A DNA stretch of 64,000 nucleotides. Source: Actinomadura opuntiae (GTDB lineage: Bacteria > Actinomycetota > Actinomycetes > Streptosporangiales > Streptosporangiaceae). The DNA lies in NCBI RefSeq assembly GCF_030283205.1, contig NZ_JASNWF010000008.1, positions 62,001 to 126,000 of the forward strand, in the 5' to 3' direction. The translations under genes were made by a program, and so were the position numbers. Positions 31,731 to 40,436 of this stretch are shown here, one piece after another. Each line of letters begins with the position of its first letter. The stretch's first letter is position 1. The notes beneath the pieces were generated by a model that did not search any database, had not been told where the DNA came from, and saw nothing but the letters and a program-made list of their open reading frames with translations.

Positions 31731-32609
31731 ATGATCGTCATCACCACACCCACCGGCAGGATCGGACGCCGGGTCGTCGACGGCGTGCTCGCCGCCGGGG
31801 CCCCGGCCCGCGTGATCGTCCGCGACGCGTCCCGGCTGCCCGCCGAGGTGCGCGACCGCGCCGAGGTCGTCGAGGGGTCGCACGGCGATCCCGACGTCGT
31901 GACCAAGGCGTTCGCCGGCGCCGACTCCGTCTTCTGGCTCGCGCCGCCGAACCACCAGGCCGAGCGCCTCGACGACGTCTACTCCCGCTTCGCCCGGCCG
32001 GCCTGCGAGGCTTTCCGGAGCCAGGGCGTCCAGCGGGTCGTCGGCGTCTCCGCCCTGGGCCGCGGAGTGCTCCCCGACGCCGGCCACGTGACGGCGACGC
32101 TGGCGATGGACGACCTCATCGCGAGCACCGGCGTGCACTACCGCGCGCTGACGCTGCCGACCTTCATGGACAACATGCTCGGCCAGGTGGAGAGCATCAA
32201 GAACGAGGGCGTGTTCTTCTCGGCGCTCTCCGGTGACCGCAAGCTGCCGACGTGCGCCTGCCGCGACATCGCCGACGCCGCCGTGAAGCTGCTGCTCGAC
32301 CCGTCGTGGACGGGGCGCGGCGACGTCCCGGTGCTCGGCCCCGAGGACCTGTCGAACGACGACATGGCACGGATCATGTCCGAGGTGCTCGGACGGCCGG
32401 TCCGCCACCAGCAGATCTCCGTCGAGGCGTTCAGGGAGAGCCTGCTCGCGCGCGGGGTGTCCGAGGCGAACGCCCAGGGGCTGGTCGAGATGTTCGTGGC
32501 CAAGGAGAACGGCCTCGACGACGCCGAGCCGCGCACCCCCGAGTCCGCCTCGCCCACCACCTTCCGCGAGTGGTGCGAGGAGGAGCTGAAGCCGGCCGTC
32601 CTCGACTGA
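31731..32609 (+). CDS. NmrA-like NAD(P)-binding oxidoreductase
   Basis: The 292-residue protein begins MIVITTPTGRIGRRVVDGVL, an NmrA/atypical SDR dinucleotide motif, and has RVVGVSALGRGVLPDAGHVT and FMDNMLGQVESIKNEGVFF. It belongs to the NAD(P)H-binding quinone-oxidoreductase/NmrA group, some of which are redox sensors and others reductases. GGAGACTTCA precedes the ATG. It is paired with a divergent LysR regulator, the common arrangement for this family. Confidence 0.88.
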   Translation: MIVITTPTGRIGRRVVDGVLAAGAPARVIVRDASRLPAEVRDRAEVVEGSHGDPDVVTKAFAGADSVFWLAPPNHQAERLDDVYSRFARPACEAFRSQGVQRVVGVSALGRGVLPDAGHVTATLAMDDLIASTGVHYRALTLPTFMDNMLGQVESIKNEGVFFSALSGDRKLPTCACRDIADAAVKLLLDPSWTGRGDVPVLGPEDLSNDDMARIMSEVLGRPVRHQQISVEAFRESLLARGVSEANAQGLVEMFVAKENGLDDAEPRTPESASPTTFREWCEEELKPAVLD

Positions 32610-32644
32610 CCCGGGTCACGCGCGGGGAAGCGCGGGACAGGCCG

Positions 32645-33589
32645 TCACGAGGTCCGCGCGAGCCTGCGCCGGGCCGCCCGGCCCATCCGCTCGGTCCCTC
32701 CGGCGTGCGCGCCCTCGCCCTTGCCGGACGGCGCGCCCGCCGGGGGAACGCGGACCTCGATGCGCCCGTCCCGGACCCGCGTCTCGAAGCAGGGCTCCGG
32801 CGTGCTCGCCGGGCCGCGGACGATCCCGCCGTCGGCGAACCGGAAGGTGCTGTCGTGCCACGGGCACGTGACGCAGCCGTCCGCGATCGTCCCCTCGTCC
32901 AGCGGCCCGCCCATGTGGGTGCACGTGGCCTCCAGCGCGAACACGCGCCGGTCCGACCGGTAGAGCATGATCCGCACGCCCTCCACTTCGACCGTGCGGT
33001 GCTCGCTGTCGGGCAGGTCGTCCTCCCCCAGGACCGGCGTCCAGTCCTGCGGGCCCTCCTGCCACGCGGTGCGGTTGACGTTCACGCCCCGCACGAAGGA
33101 CAGGTGGCCGCCGAGATAGGCGCTGAACGCCATCACCCCGAACCCGGCGAGGCCCAGGGCCTTGCCGGTGCCGCGGCTCCCGCGGGCCCGCGCGGCGATC
33201 GACGCCCCGTACAGGCCGAGCGCCATGGTGTTGGCCGTGGCGTGGACCATGCCCACCCGCCGCTCCGCTCCGAGGGTGTCGGCCCAGTCGTTCAGCCCGG
33301 ACAGCGCCGTCGGCACGGCCGCGACCACACCGGCCGTCACCAGCAGGTCGGCCGCGGACTCGGCGTCCCGCCCGCCGGCGGCGTCCAGCAGCGTGGACAT
33401 GCTCCACGCCCCGACCACGATGTCGGTGAGCGGCGGGTGCAGCGGATGGCCCAGATTGGTCCCGCTGAGCAGATTGCGGACGATCCGCGGCCGTACCACG
33501 CGCTGGACCGCCGAGCTCAGCGGTCCGGCGACCCTGTCCAGCGCCTCCGCCTTCTCCAGCCGGCTCATCATCCTGTGCGGCATGCTCAT
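32645..33589 (-). CDS. DUF2231 membrane domain fused to Rieske [2Fe-2S] domain
   Basis: The 314-residue protein has an N-terminal DUF2231 region (about 44-165) with NLGHPLHPPLTDIVVGAWSM and four hydrophobic helices. A Rieske domain follows (about 180-275) with ligands C223, H225, C242 and H245 (CTHMGG and CPWHDSTF). The iron-sulfur site is therefore carried at a membrane. An Arg-rich tail follows. GGGAGGCACTG precedes the ATG. It would take part in electron transfer; no cytochrome partner is adjacent. Confidence 0.9.
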   Translation of the reverse strand: MSMPHRMMSRLEKAEALDRVAGPLSSAVQRVVRPRIVRNLLSGTNLGHPLHPPLTDIVVGAWSMSTLLDAAGGRDAESAADLLVTAGVVAAVPTALSGLNDWADTLGAERRVGMVHATANTMALGLYGASIAARARGSRGTGKALGLAGFGVMAFSAYLGGHLSFVRGVNVNRTAWQEGPQDWTPVLGEDDLPDSEHRTVEVEGVRIMLYRSDRRVFALEATCTHMGGPLDEGTIADGCVTCPWHDSTFRFADGGIVRGPASTPEPCFETRVRDGRIEVRVPPAGAPSGKGEGAHAGGTERMGRAARRRLARTS

Positions 33590-33732
33590 CAGTGCCTCCC
33601 CAAGGCCCAAGAGAACGATCACGTTCCGCGACCCCGCGACGTCGCTCGTCCGCTCTCTATCCGCCCTGCGGGCCGCAAAACCGCCCGGACCGCGGCGTCG
33701 CGGCGCAGACGGCTCCGCGGAGCCGCCGGCGA

Positions 33733-35382
33733 TCAGGGGCGGCGCTGCCGGACCACGCGGACGAAACGCACGTCCAGGTCGTCGCCCGCGCCGGTGGTGA
33801 CGCGGAAGTCCGTGCCGCCGTTCAGGCCGTCGGCGAGCACGGGGCGCGGCAGCCGCACCGTCGCGGTCTTCCACGCGCCGTCGCCGGTGCGGCGTATGCG
33901 CGGTGAGCGGCCGCCCTCGTACTCGAGCCACCAGGAGCCGCGGCCCGCGTCGCGGTAGGTCACCTTGATCTCCACGGGCCCGCGGTCGCGGCGCGGGCGG
34001 AACCGCTCGTCCACGTCGAAGTACAGCGACGTCTGCCCGTGGGCGCGGTCGGTGCGCAGCCCCTCGTAGGCGGTGCCGTTCTCCTTGGAGAGGACGTTGC
34101 GGTGCACGTCGGCCGTCGCGCGTCGCGGAGTGCCGTCCGGCCGGACGTCGCGCTGGACGAGCCAGCGTTCGAGGTTGCGCACCCACGGCCGCGTCCGCCA
34201 TGCGCGGTTCCCGGTGAAGGGGCCGGTCTCGTCCCGCCAGTAGGTGTCCTCGGCATCGCGCAGCGCGGCCCAGGCGTCGGGCGAGTCGGAGGCGGTCTTG
34301 CCGAGGCTCAGCCGCACCCACCGCCATTGGGCCGGGTACTGCTTCATGTACGACGGTCCCGGCACCACGTACAGCCAGTTGACGCGCAGTTGCAGCGCCT
34401 TGAGGTTGGCCTGGCGGACGGCGTAGTACGGGTCGTCGGTGGTGTAGTCGCAGTCGTTGAAGCACTCGTTCTCGGTGGCGACGACGTGCCGTCCGTCGTG
34501 GACGGGCATGCGTTCGTCGACCGTCATGTGCCCGTCCGGCCCGATGCGGCTTCCATAGGACGGGGCCTCGCTGAGGTGGTAATTGAACTCCTCGGTGATG
34601 CCGGTGCGGATGCCGAGGCCCGCGTCGACCGCCTGCCTGGCGAACAGGTCCGTCCTGTCGCCCCACGGTCCCCACGGGTAGTCCTCACCGGTGAACACCA
34701 GCTTGGTGCGGTACGCCCCGAACAGCGCGGCGAGGTCGCGCCAGGCGTGCGCGTACCAGGACCGGTACTCGTCGAAGGTCAGCCCTTCCTTGGCGGCGGC
34801 GCTGACGATGTCGTAGTCGAACTCCGCCCACGTGAACGCGCCGGGGACGTAGACGAACCGCAGCCGCGGGTCCGCGCGCAGGCCCGAGTCGACGAACAGC
34901 CTCTTGTAGAGGCCGAGGAGCCGGCTCCACACGCATTCGTTCCAGATCGGCAGGTGGTACTGGCCGTCATAGTCGGGGCCGATCGCCTTCACGTCGCACT
35001 CGTCGGCGACCCACTGCGGCGCCCACGTCGAGCCGCTGGCGAACACGCGCATCCAGAAGGGCCGTTCTTCCGCGAGTTGCTCGCGCAGCGGCCGGAACGT
35101 CAAGTCCTCGGCGGTGCCGGTGGTGTCGTCGCGGACCCGTCCCGGGCCGTCCGGCTGGAGCTGCCGCCAGGTGAGGTCGAGCCCGCGCAGGTCGACGTGC
35201 TGCTCCGGCGCCGCCTGCTCGGAGAAGAAGCCCGAGTTCGGTGAGGGGCGGACCCACGCGGGCAGCGTCCAGTCGTCCCCCGGCCCGATCCGGACGCTTC
35301 CGGAGACCGCGGTCATCGACGCGGCGCCCGCCGAGGCGAACAGGACCAGCAGCGCGGACAGGACGGCGGTCAGCGTCCTCAC
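33733..35382 (-). CDS. Secreted TIM-barrel glycosidase-like protein
   Basis: The 549-residue protein has an N-terminal signal peptide (MRTLTAVLSALLVLFASAGA). A barrel-like region follows (GFFSEQAAPEQHVDLRGLDL, FWMRVFASGSTWAPQW, YVPGAFTWAEFDYDI). Glu-containing motifs NECVW, VFTGEDYPWG and FNYHLSEAPSYG are candidate acid/base and nucleophile positions as in GH42-like enzymes. A C-terminal beta-sandwich (about 420-549) with YFDVDERFR may bind carbohydrate. I do not recognise a defined GH family. It diverges from the sugar importer operon with shared operator motifs, so it probably releases the sugar that is imported. Confidence 0.65.
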   Translation of the reverse strand: MRTLTAVLSALLVLFASAGAASMTAVSGSVRIGPGDDWTLPAWVRPSPNSGFFSEQAAPEQHVDLRGLDLTWRQLQPDGPGRVRDDTTGTAEDLTFRPLREQLAEERPFWMRVFASGSTWAPQWVADECDVKAIGPDYDGQYHLPIWNECVWSRLLGLYKRLFVDSGLRADPRLRFVYVPGAFTWAEFDYDIVSAAAKEGLTFDEYRSWYAHAWRDLAALFGAYRTKLVFTGEDYPWGPWGDRTDLFARQAVDAGLGIRTGITEEFNYHLSEAPSYGSRIGPDGHMTVDERMPVHDGRHVVATENECFNDCDYTTDDPYYAVRQANLKALQLRVNWLYVVPGPSYMKQYPAQWRWVRLSLGKTASDSPDAWAALRDAEDTYWRDETGPFTGNRAWRTRPWVRNLERWLVQRDVRPDGTPRRATADVHRNVLSKENGTAYEGLRTDRAHGQTSLYFDVDERFRPRRDRGPVEIKVTYRDAGRGSWWLEYEGGRSPRIRRTGDGAWKTATVRLPRPVLADGLNGGTDFRVTTGAGDDLDVRFVRVVRQRRP

Positions 35383-35483
35383 GACGGGTCCGCCTCGCCC
35401 GCCGGTCCCGGCACCCCGCCGGCTTCCGCCATCTCCGCCTCCCGCTGCCGCCCGCTTGACGATCGAAATCTTTCACACATGAT

Positions 35484-35506
35484 GCATCGTTGTGATCGAT
35501 TGTCTC
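35484..35506 (-). promoter_or_regulatory. Pair of ACAA(T)CGA operator half-sites before the secreted glycosidase-like gene
   Basis: Read on the - strand, GAGACAATCGATC and CACAACGATGC lie back to back about 105 bp upstream of the secreted protein. They share their core with sites in the importer promoter and before the SIS gene, so they probably bind the same DeoR-type regulator. Confidence 0.45.
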
Positions 35507-35546
35507 AGTTATCGTCCAGCAAGCCGCGCTCCAGGCGGAGGATCCC

Positions 35547-35575
35547 TTGCTCACTGAGCGATTGTGTTCTAAAGT
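35547..35575 (+). promoter_or_regulatory. Sigma-70-like promoter of the sugar importer operon
   Basis: TTGCTC (35547-35552) and TAAAGT (35570-35575) are separated by 17 bp, the best-looking promoter in the window. The spacer contains GAGCGATTGTG, one half of the operator dyad, so a bound regulator would block the polymerase. Confidence 0.6.
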
Positions 35576-35587
35576 GCCGCGCATCCT

Positions 35588-35599
35588 GCACAATCGAGC
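35588..35599 (+). promoter_or_regulatory. DeoR/AgaR-type operator in the importer leader
   Basis: GCACAATCGAGC lies 12 bp downstream of the -10 box and 20 bp before the ATG. It pairs (10 of 12) with the inverted half-site at 35556-35567. A one-base variant, GCACAAACGAGC, has the same orientation and distance upstream of the SIS-domain gene. Confidence 0.6.
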
Positions 35600-35619
35600 A
35601 CGAGTACCTGGAGGCGATC

Positions 35620-36891
35620 ATGAGGCAGCCGAGCGGTCGCCGCATCACCGCGCTGGTCACCGGGGTCGCCCTGGTGGCCGGACTGTCCTCGGGCTGCGGT
35701 TCGGACGGCGGCGGCGCGGCCAAGAAGATCACCTTCTGGCACGGCTACACCGACGTCCAGGCCGACACGATCACCAAGCTGGCCGGCGAGTGGAACGGCG
35801 CGCACCCCGACCAGAAGGTGGAGCCGGTCTTCAGCAACAACGACAACACGCTGCAGAAGACCCTCGCGTCCTTCGTGTCCGGCAAGCCGCCGTCCGTCGC
35901 CTACCAGTTCGGCTCCTCGATCACCGCGCTGACGGGGCGGCACCAGACCCAGGATCTCACGTCGCTGGTCAAGGGCAGCCCCGACCTGAACTGGGACGAC
36001 TTCTACCCGGCGGCCCGGCAGGGCGCGACCGTGGACGGCAAGATCTACGGCGTGCCCGCCCTGGTCGACAACCTCGGGCTCGTCTACAACAAGAAGCTCT
36101 TCGACGCCGCCGGCCTGGACTACCCGACGCCGGACTGGACGTGGGACGACTTCCGCGACGCCGCCAGGAAGCTGTCGGGCAACGGCAAGTACGGATGGTC
36201 GTACGTCAACGACGGCACCGAGGACACCGTCTGGCGCTTCCTCGCCCTGCTCTGGCAGGCGGGGGGCGACCTGCTCGACTCCGGGAACAAGAAGGCCGCC
36301 TTCAACTCCCCCGCCGGGCAGCAGGCCATGCAGCTGCTGCGCGACATGGCCGTCACCGACAAGTCGGTCTACCTCGACACCGGCGACCAGCAGTACCTCA
36401 ACCTGTTCAACTCCGGCCGGATCGGCATGCTGTGGACCGGCCCCTGGGACCTGGGCCAGATCAACAAGGACGTCTCCTACGGCGTGCAGTACCTGCCCGG
36501 CAAGGCCACCCACGCCACGATCTCCGGCCCCGACTACTACATGCTCTTCGACAAGAAGGCGCGGAAGACCGCGTGGGCGTTCCTGAAGTGGCTGACCTCG
36601 CCGCAGATCCACCTGCGGTACGCCGTGCAGACCGGTGACCTGCCGCTGCGGACCTCCGAGGAGAAACTGCCCGGCTACAAGGACTACTTGGCCAAGTATC
36701 CCGGCAACAAGGTCTTCATCGACAACCTGAGCAAGAACGTCACCAAGTCCCGGCCGAACATCAAGCAGTACCCGCAGATCTCGAAGGTGCTCGGCACCGC
36801 CGTGCAGGGCGTGCTGCTGGGCAAGACGCAGCCGCAGGCCGCGCTGGACGAGGCCGCCAAGGAGATCGACGGCATCCTGGCGGGCGCCTGA
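35620..36891 (+). CDS. Sugar ABC transporter substrate-binding lipoprotein
   Basis: The 423-residue protein has a lipoprotein signal peptide with the cleavage site at C26 (GLSSGC) and an extracellular solute-binding domain (KITFWHGYTDVQADTITKLA, YGVPALVDNLGLVYNKKLFD, GRIGMLWTGPWDLG). This is the CUT1 family, which takes up oligosaccharides and similar sugars. GGAGGCGATC precedes the ATG. The stop overlaps the next ATG (TGATG). No ATPase gene is present in the cluster, so a shared MsiK-type ATPase encoded elsewhere is expected. Confidence 0.93.
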   Translation: MRQPSGRRITALVTGVALVAGLSSGCGSDGGGAAKKITFWHGYTDVQADTITKLAGEWNGAHPDQKVEPVFSNNDNTLQKTLASFVSGKPPSVAYQFGSSITALTGRHQTQDLTSLVKGSPDLNWDDFYPAARQGATVDGKIYGVPALVDNLGLVYNKKLFDAAGLDYPTPDWTWDDFRDAARKLSGNGKYGWSYVNDGTEDTVWRFLALLWQAGGDLLDSGNKKAAFNSPAGQQAMQLLRDMAVTDKSVYLDTGDQQYLNLFNSGRIGMLWTGPWDLGQINKDVSYGVQYLPGKATHATISGPDYYMLFDKKARKTAWAFLKWLTSPQIHLRYAVQTGDLPLRTSEEKLPGYKDYLAKYPGNKVFIDNLSKNVTKSRPNIKQYPQISKVLGTAVQGVLLGKTQPQAALDEAAKEIDGILAGA

Positions 36892-37829
36892 TGGCGTCCA
36901 CCGCACTGACCGCGCGCACCGCCCGCGGCGGCCGCCGGCCGCGCCGGTCGCGGCGGCGGCTGGGCGAGCACCTGGCCGGCTGGGGCTTCGTCTCCCCGGC
37001 CGTCCTGCTGATCGGGATCTTCGGCATGCTGCCGGTGCTGTGGTCGTTCTGGCTGTCGTTCCAGGACACCGACCTCACCTCGCCCGGCACGTTCGCGGGC
37101 GGCGCCAAGTACGCCGAGCTGGTCAAGGACCCGCTGATGTGGGATGCGGCGAAGCGGTCGGCGATCTACACGGTGCTCTTCGTCCCGCTGACGATGGTGC
37201 TGGCGCTGCCGATCGCGGTGCTGCTCAACCAGAAGATCCGCGGGATCACGCTGTACCGGATGGCGGTGTTCGTCCCGCTGGTCACCTCCACGGTCGCGAC
37301 CGGCATCATCTTCAACTGGCTGCTCAACCCGCAGTTCGGCCCGGTCAACGCGGCGCTGGCCAAGGCGGGGCTGCCCCAGCAGGGCTTCTTCCAGGACCCG
37401 AACCAGGCGCTGTTCGCGCTGGTCGCCATGACGGTGTGGGGCTGGCTCGGCTTCGCGGTCATCATCTACCTGTCGGCGCTGCAGAGCGTCCCGAACGACC
37501 TGATGGAGGCGGCGGCGCTGGACGGCTGCGGCCGCCTCAAGGCGTTCCGGCACGTGGAGCTGCCGCTGCTGGCGCCCGCGTCCGGCTTCCTGCTGGTGTG
37601 GCTGACGATCAACTCGCTGCAGCTGTTCGACGAGGTGTACGTGACGACCAAGGGCGGGCCGCTGCGCGCCACGACCGTCGTCGTCTACCACCTGTACAAC
37701 AAGGCGTTCGTGGACTTCGACGGCGGCTACGCCGCCGCGGTCGGCTGCGCGCTGTTCCTGGTGATCCTGCTGGTGACCGTGGTGCAGCTCGCGATCACCC
37801 GCCGCACCTCCTTCTACGAGGGCCGATGA
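36891..37829 (+). CDS. Sugar ABC transporter permease (MalF-like)
   Basis: A 312-residue permease with six hydrophobic helices and an Arg-rich N-terminal tail (RGGRRPRRSRRRLGEHLAG). The EAA loop that contacts the ATPase reads DLMEAAALDGCGRLKAFRHV with LP. Start and stop overlap its neighbours (TGATG, ATGA), so the three importer genes are one unit. It imports the sugar captured by the lipoprotein. Confidence 0.93.
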   Translation: MASTALTARTARGGRRPRRSRRRLGEHLAGWGFVSPAVLLIGIFGMLPVLWSFWLSFQDTDLTSPGTFAGGAKYAELVKDPLMWDAAKRSAIYTVLFVPLTMVLALPIAVLLNQKIRGITLYRMAVFVPLVTSTVATGIIFNWLLNPQFGPVNAALAKAGLPQQGFFQDPNQALFALVAMTVWGWLGFAVIIYLSALQSVPNDLMEAAALDGCGRLKAFRHVELPLLAPASGFLLVWLTINSLQLFDEVYVTTKGGPLRATTVVVYHLYNKAFVDFDGGYAAAVGCALFLVILLVTVVQLAITRRTSFYEGR

Positions 37830-38677
37830 GCATGTCGACGATGAACGCCCCGGCCGCGCGCCGGTTCCGGTTCCGGCGGCCGAGCCCGCTGCACCTGATC
37901 CTGCTGCCCATCGCGCTGGTGATGACCGCGCCGCTGCTGTGGATGGTGCTGCTGTCGATCTCCACCGAGGCCGAGACGCGGCGGTTCCCGCCCGGCCTGC
38001 CGTCGGGGATCGAGTGGCACAACTACACCGACGCGCTGCGGGACGCGCCGCTCGGGCACTGGCTCGGCAACAGCGCACTGGTGTCGGTCAGCTGCGTGGT
38101 CGGCAACCTGGTGTTCTGCTCGCTGGCCGGGTACGCCTTCGCCCGCATCCGGTTCCTCGGCAGCAGGGCGCTGTTCGTCGCGGTGCTGGCCACGCTGATG
38201 GTGCCGTTCCAGATCGTCATGCTGCCGACGCTGATCATGGTGCGGGCCGTCGGGCTGACCGACACGCTCGGCGCGCTGATCGTGCCGAACCTGGCGACCG
38301 CGTTCGGGATCTTCCTGCTGCGGCAGTTCTTCATGACGGTGCCGCGCGAGCTGGAGGAGGCCGCGCGGATCGACGGCGCGAGCCGGCTGCGGATCCTGTT
38401 CCAGGTGATGCTGCCGCTGATGCGCCCGACGCTGGCGACCCTGGCGGTGCTGACGTTCCTGCAGACCTGGAACGACTTCCTGTGGCCGCTGATCGCGGTG
38501 CAGAGCCCCGAGCACATGACCGTCCAGCTGGGGCTGCAGACCTTCCAGGGCGCGCACACCACCAACTGGCCGCGGCTGATGGCCGGCACGGTGATCAGCC
38601 AGCTGCCGGTGTTCGTGCTGTTCTTCGTCGCGCAGCGGTTCTTCGTCCGGTCGGTGGCGACGGCGGGCCTGAAGTAG
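37826..38677 (+). CDS. Sugar ABC transporter permease (MalG-like)
   Basis: A 283-residue partner permease. The EAA loop reads ELEEAARIDGASRLRILFQV with MLP, and the C-terminus ends RFFVRSVATAGLK, as in MalG-type proteins. Six hydrophobic segments are visible, from LILLPIALVMTAPLLWMVLL onward. The ATG overlaps the previous stop; a second ATG lies two codons later. The gene converges with the DeoR regulator 32 bp away. Confidence 0.93.
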   Translation: MSMSTMNAPAARRFRFRRPSPLHLILLPIALVMTAPLLWMVLLSISTEAETRRFPPGLPSGIEWHNYTDALRDAPLGHWLGNSALVSVSCVVGNLVFCSLAGYAFARIRFLGSRALFVAVLATLMVPFQIVMLPTLIMVRAVGLTDTLGALIVPNLATAFGIFLLRQFFMTVPRELEEAARIDGASRLRILFQVMLPLMRPTLATLAVLTFLQTWNDFLWPLIAVQSPEHMTVQLGLQTFQGAHTTNWPRLMAGTVISQLPVFVLFFVAQRFFVRSVATAGLK

Positions 38678-38709
38678 CGGGCGCGCGGGCGGGCGGGGCG
38701 GCCGGGGCC

Positions 38710-39471
38710 TCAGGCCACGGTCACCTCGACGCCCGCCGCCTGGATCCGGTCCAGCTCGGCGCGGTCGGCGCCGGCGTCGGTGATCAGCATGTCGATCTCG
38801 CCGATCGGCGCGATCCGGGAGAAGGCGCGGTGCCCGATCTTGGACCCGTCGGCGAGCACCACCACCCGGCGCGTGGCGCGCATCAGGCAGTGGTCGGTGC
38901 GCGCCTCGATCTCGTCGTGGGTGCTGATGCCGGCCTCGGCGTCGATCCCGTCCACGCCGAGGAAGACCAGGTCGAGGCTGATGTCGGAGAGCGTGCGGTC
39001 GGCGATCGGCCCGACCAGCTCGTAGGACTCGGGGCGGACGCCGCCGCCGGTGACGACCAGGTCGATCGCCGGCCGCACCGACAGGTCGGCGGCGATGTTC
39101 AGGGCGTTGGTGACGACCTTGAGCGCGCGGCCGGTGGACAGCAGCCGGGCCAGCTCGGTGATGGTGGTGCCGCCGTTGAAGCCGACCGAGTGCACCGAGC
39201 CGTCGACCAGCCGCACCGCGGCCTGCGCGATGCGGCGCTTCTCCTCCTGGCGGCGGCCGCCGCGGTAGCGCATCGGCAGCTCGTAGATGACCTCGGCCGC
39301 CATCGCGCCGCCGTGCGTGCGCTTGAGGAGCTGCTGCTCCTCGAGCACCTGGAGGTCGCGGCGGATCGAGGCGGCCGAGGCCCGAAGCTCGGCCGACAGG
39401 TCGACCACGCTCACCGAGCCGTGCTGGGCGAGCCGTTCGAGGATGAGGGGAAGGCGGTCCTGCTGACGCAT
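38710..39471 (-). CDS. DeoR family transcriptional regulator (AgaR/GlpR-like)
   Basis: The 253-residue protein has the DeoR HTH (LAQHGSVSVVDLSAELRASA, then SIRRDLQVLEEQQLLKRTHG) and a DeoRC sugar-phosphate sensor domain (VGFNGGTTITELARLL, VTGGGVRPESYELVG, FLGVDGIDAEAG). The ATG lies six bases after TATAAT on its strand, so the mRNA is probably leaderless. It sits between the importer and the catabolic operon, both of which carry a matching operator. It is probably released by a phosphorylated sugar. Confidence 0.93.
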   Translation of the reverse strand: MRQQDRLPLILERLAQHGSVSVVDLSAELRASAASIRRDLQVLEEQQLLKRTHGGAMAAEVIYELPMRYRGGRRQEEKRRIAQAAVRLVDGSVHSVGFNGGTTITELARLLSTGRALKVVTNALNIAADLSVRPAIDLVVTGGGVRPESYELVGPIADRTLSDISLDLVFLGVDGIDAEAGISTHDEIEARTDHCLMRATRRVVVLADGSKIGHRAFSRIAPIGEIDMLITDAGADRAELDRIQAAGVEVTVA

Positions 39472-39477
39472 CCGATC

Positions 39478-39483
39478 ATTATA
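39478..39483 (-). promoter_or_regulatory. -10 box of the DeoR-type regulator gene
   Basis: A consensus TATAAT on the - strand is followed by GATCGG and the ATG, leaving no leader. No clear -35 hexamer is seen at 16-18 bp. Confidence 0.5.
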
Positions 39484-39527
39484 GACGGGCTGCGGTGCGC
39501 GAACGTACGCGTTTCAGCGGGAAATAG

Positions 39528-40436
39528 TCACGCAATTTGCGCGAGTGCTTCGGCGAGCGCGGGCTGGCCGGCCGTGCCGCCGGTCGCGCGGGTGGACAGC
39601 GCGCCGCACACCGCACCGAGCCTCATCGCGTGGGCGAGGTCGCCGCGGTCGAGCCAGCCCGCCAGGAAGCCGGCGTCGAAGCTGTCGCCCGCGCCGACGG
39701 TGTCGACGGGGTCGGCGTGCGGCGCGTCCACGTGCACGGTCGCGCCGTCCTGCAGGGCGACGGCGCCCCGCCCGCCGCGCTTGACGACCGGGACGCAGCC
39801 GGCACCGACCAGCGCGGCCAGCGCCTCGGGCAGGTCCGCGCGGCCGCTCAGCGCCAGCGCCTCGGCCTCGTTGGGCAGCAGGAACGTGCACTCGGCGAGC
39901 AGCCCGGGGGCCAGTTCCCACCGTCCGGACGGGTCGTCGTTGGTGTCCAGCGAGGTCGTCGCGCCGGACGCCCGGTGCTTGCGCAGCAGCGCGGGCAACG
40001 CCTCGGCGAGGCGCGGCTGGAGGAAGTAGGACGCGGCGTGCACGTGCCGCGCCGCGACGTCGGGAACGTGCTCGGGCCCGAACCCGGCCAGGCAGCCGGA
40101 CGCGGTGAGGATCGCCCGGTCGCCGCCGGGCCGGTTCAGGCACACCGTCAGCGCGGTCGGCAGCGTCTCGTGCCGGACGACCCGGGACACGTCGACGCCC
40201 GCGCCGCTCAGCGCGTCCAGCACGAAGTCGCCGGCGGCGTCCCGGCCGACCAATCCCGCGAACGCGGTGGCCAGGCCGAGCCGGGCGGCGCCGTGCGCGG
40301 CGATCGCCGCGGACCCGCCGAGCGCGAGCACGCCGCCCCCGACCAGCGTCTCCGCCTGGCCGTAGGGCGGGACGTCGGGGGCGCCGTGCACGAGGACGTC
40401 CGGGTTGGCGTCCCCGACGACCAGCAGGTCGAGCAT
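39528..40436 (-). CDS. PfkB family carbohydrate kinase (ribokinase-like)
   Basis: The 302-residue kinase has N-terminal LLVVGDANPDVLV, a substrate-binding GGGVLALGGSAAIAAHGAAR and the catalytic box DTVGAGDSFDAGFLAGWL with the active-site Asp. It phosphorylates a free sugar or sugar phosphate at the expense of ATP. It is the last gene of the operon and overlaps the GH4 gene (TGATG), so it could phosphorylate the product released by that enzyme. It is a different branch from the other PfkB kinase in this operon. Confidence 0.9.
   Translation of the reverse strand: MLDLLVVGDANPDVLVHGAPDVPPYGQAETLVGGGVLALGGSAAIAAHGAARLGLATAFAGLVGRDAAGDFVLDALSGAGVDVSRVVRHETLPTALTVCLNRPGGDRAILTASGCLAGFGPEHVPDVAARHVHAASYFLQPRLAEALPALLRKHRASGATTSLDTNDDPSGRWELAPGLLAECTFLLPNEAEALALSGRADLPEALAALVGAGCVPVVKRGGRGAVALQDGATVHVDAPHADPVDTVGAGDSFDAGFLAGWLDRGDLAHAMRLGAVCGALSTRATGGTAGQPALAEALAQIA

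Noticed and set aside
33710..33725. 16-bp perfect palindrome CGGCTCCGCGGAGCCG downstream of the secreted protein gene
   Set aside because: The loop would be too small for a stable hairpin, and the sequence is the GC-rich type expected by chance here.
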